From Candidatus Proendomicrobium guianensium (GTDB lineage: Bacteria; Elusimicrobiota; Endomicrobiia; Endomicrobiales; Endomicrobiaceae): a stretch of 5,834 nt of DNA. The stretch is from NCBI GenBank assembly GCA_009785775.1, contig WQVR01000067.1, positions 1-5,834 on the forward strand. Reading direction: 5' to 3'. Shown here one piece after another: positions 5,717 to 5,834 of the stretch (within the stretch, counting starts at the first letter, position 1; each line of letters opens with the position of its first letter). Under the pieces are notes generated by a model, which saw only the letters and a list, made by a program, of their open reading frames with translations, made no database searches and was not told where the DNA came from. The position numbers and the translations under genes were made by a program.

Positions 5717-5834
5717 CTATCTATGTTTTTTTAATGAAGATATAGTAAGTGTTTTACCCGAAGCAGCTAACATTCTTATTAACGTAGACAAGCGCGGGTC
5801 TGCAGTGCCTTTTTCTATGCGGGCTATCATAGGC
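5717..5834 (-). CDS. XRE-family helix-turn-helix regulator, HigA-like antitoxin, 5' end cut by window
   Basis: Only the last 38 residues are inside the window, ending at TAG 5719-5717. They read PMIARIEKGTADPRLSTLIR, then MLAASGKTLTI and a basic tail SSLKKHR. This is the second half of an HTH_3/XRE domain: the recognition-helix end (ARIE-KG), the loop with A-D-P-R, and the final helix STLIRMLAASGKTL. The pattern is typical of HigA-like antitoxins and small Cro/CI regulators, whose C-terminus often ends shortly after a Gly-Lys-x-Leu stretch. If it is an antitoxin, a HigB/RelE-type toxin gene would normally lie just upstream, beyond the right edge. The small basic protein gene follows 6 bases downstream. 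The family call is good; the toxin-antitoxin role is inference. Confidence 0.8.
   Translation of the reverse strand, partial: PMIARIEKGTADPRLSTLIRMLAASGKTLTISSLKKHR

Overview
The window reads as a compact, AT-rich bacterial chromosome segment in which every gene I can support lies on the minus strand, so transcription runs from high to low coordinates. A lipoprotein solute-binding protein, a paired M16 peptidase system, frequent GTG/TTG starts with good Shine-Dalgarno sites and short gene overlaps suggest a peptide-using bacterium, probably diderm. The style resembles Elusimicrobiota-like genomes, but that placement is a weak guess and no marker gene here settles it.

Layout in transcription order. 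(1) 5834-5537: the 3' end of an XRE/HigA-like helix-turn-helix regulator, cut by the window edge, followed 6 bp later by a 57-residue, very basic protein that I do not recognise. (2) 5536-5372: a non-coding stretch holding a two-tier dyad-symmetric element, a pair of 12-bp direct repeats 20 bp apart and a weak candidate promoter. (3) 5371-895: a tight four-gene cassette in which each gene overlaps the next by 4-14 bp. It encodes a small three-segment membrane protein with an LPGVGH motif, a catalytic M16 zinc peptidase (HFVEH), an M16 partner that has lost every zinc and catalytic residue, and a family-5 (Opp/Dpp-like) peptide-binding lipoprotein. (4) 894-830: a 65-bp gap with a weak candidate promoter. 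(5) 829-1: an FkbM-family methyltransferase with a hydrophobic N-terminal segment. It starts at TTG and is cut at the left edge. It is visibly more AT-rich than the peptidase cassette and probably belongs to a different functional unit.

How they may work together (inference): the lipoprotein would capture oligopeptides outside the cytoplasmic membrane and pass them to an Opp/Dpp permease encoded elsewhere. The M16 heterodimer has no signal peptides on either subunit and would cut peptides in the cytoplasm. The small membrane protein is translationally linked to them, but its job is unknown. No rRNA, tRNA, CRISPR array or insertion sequence was seen.
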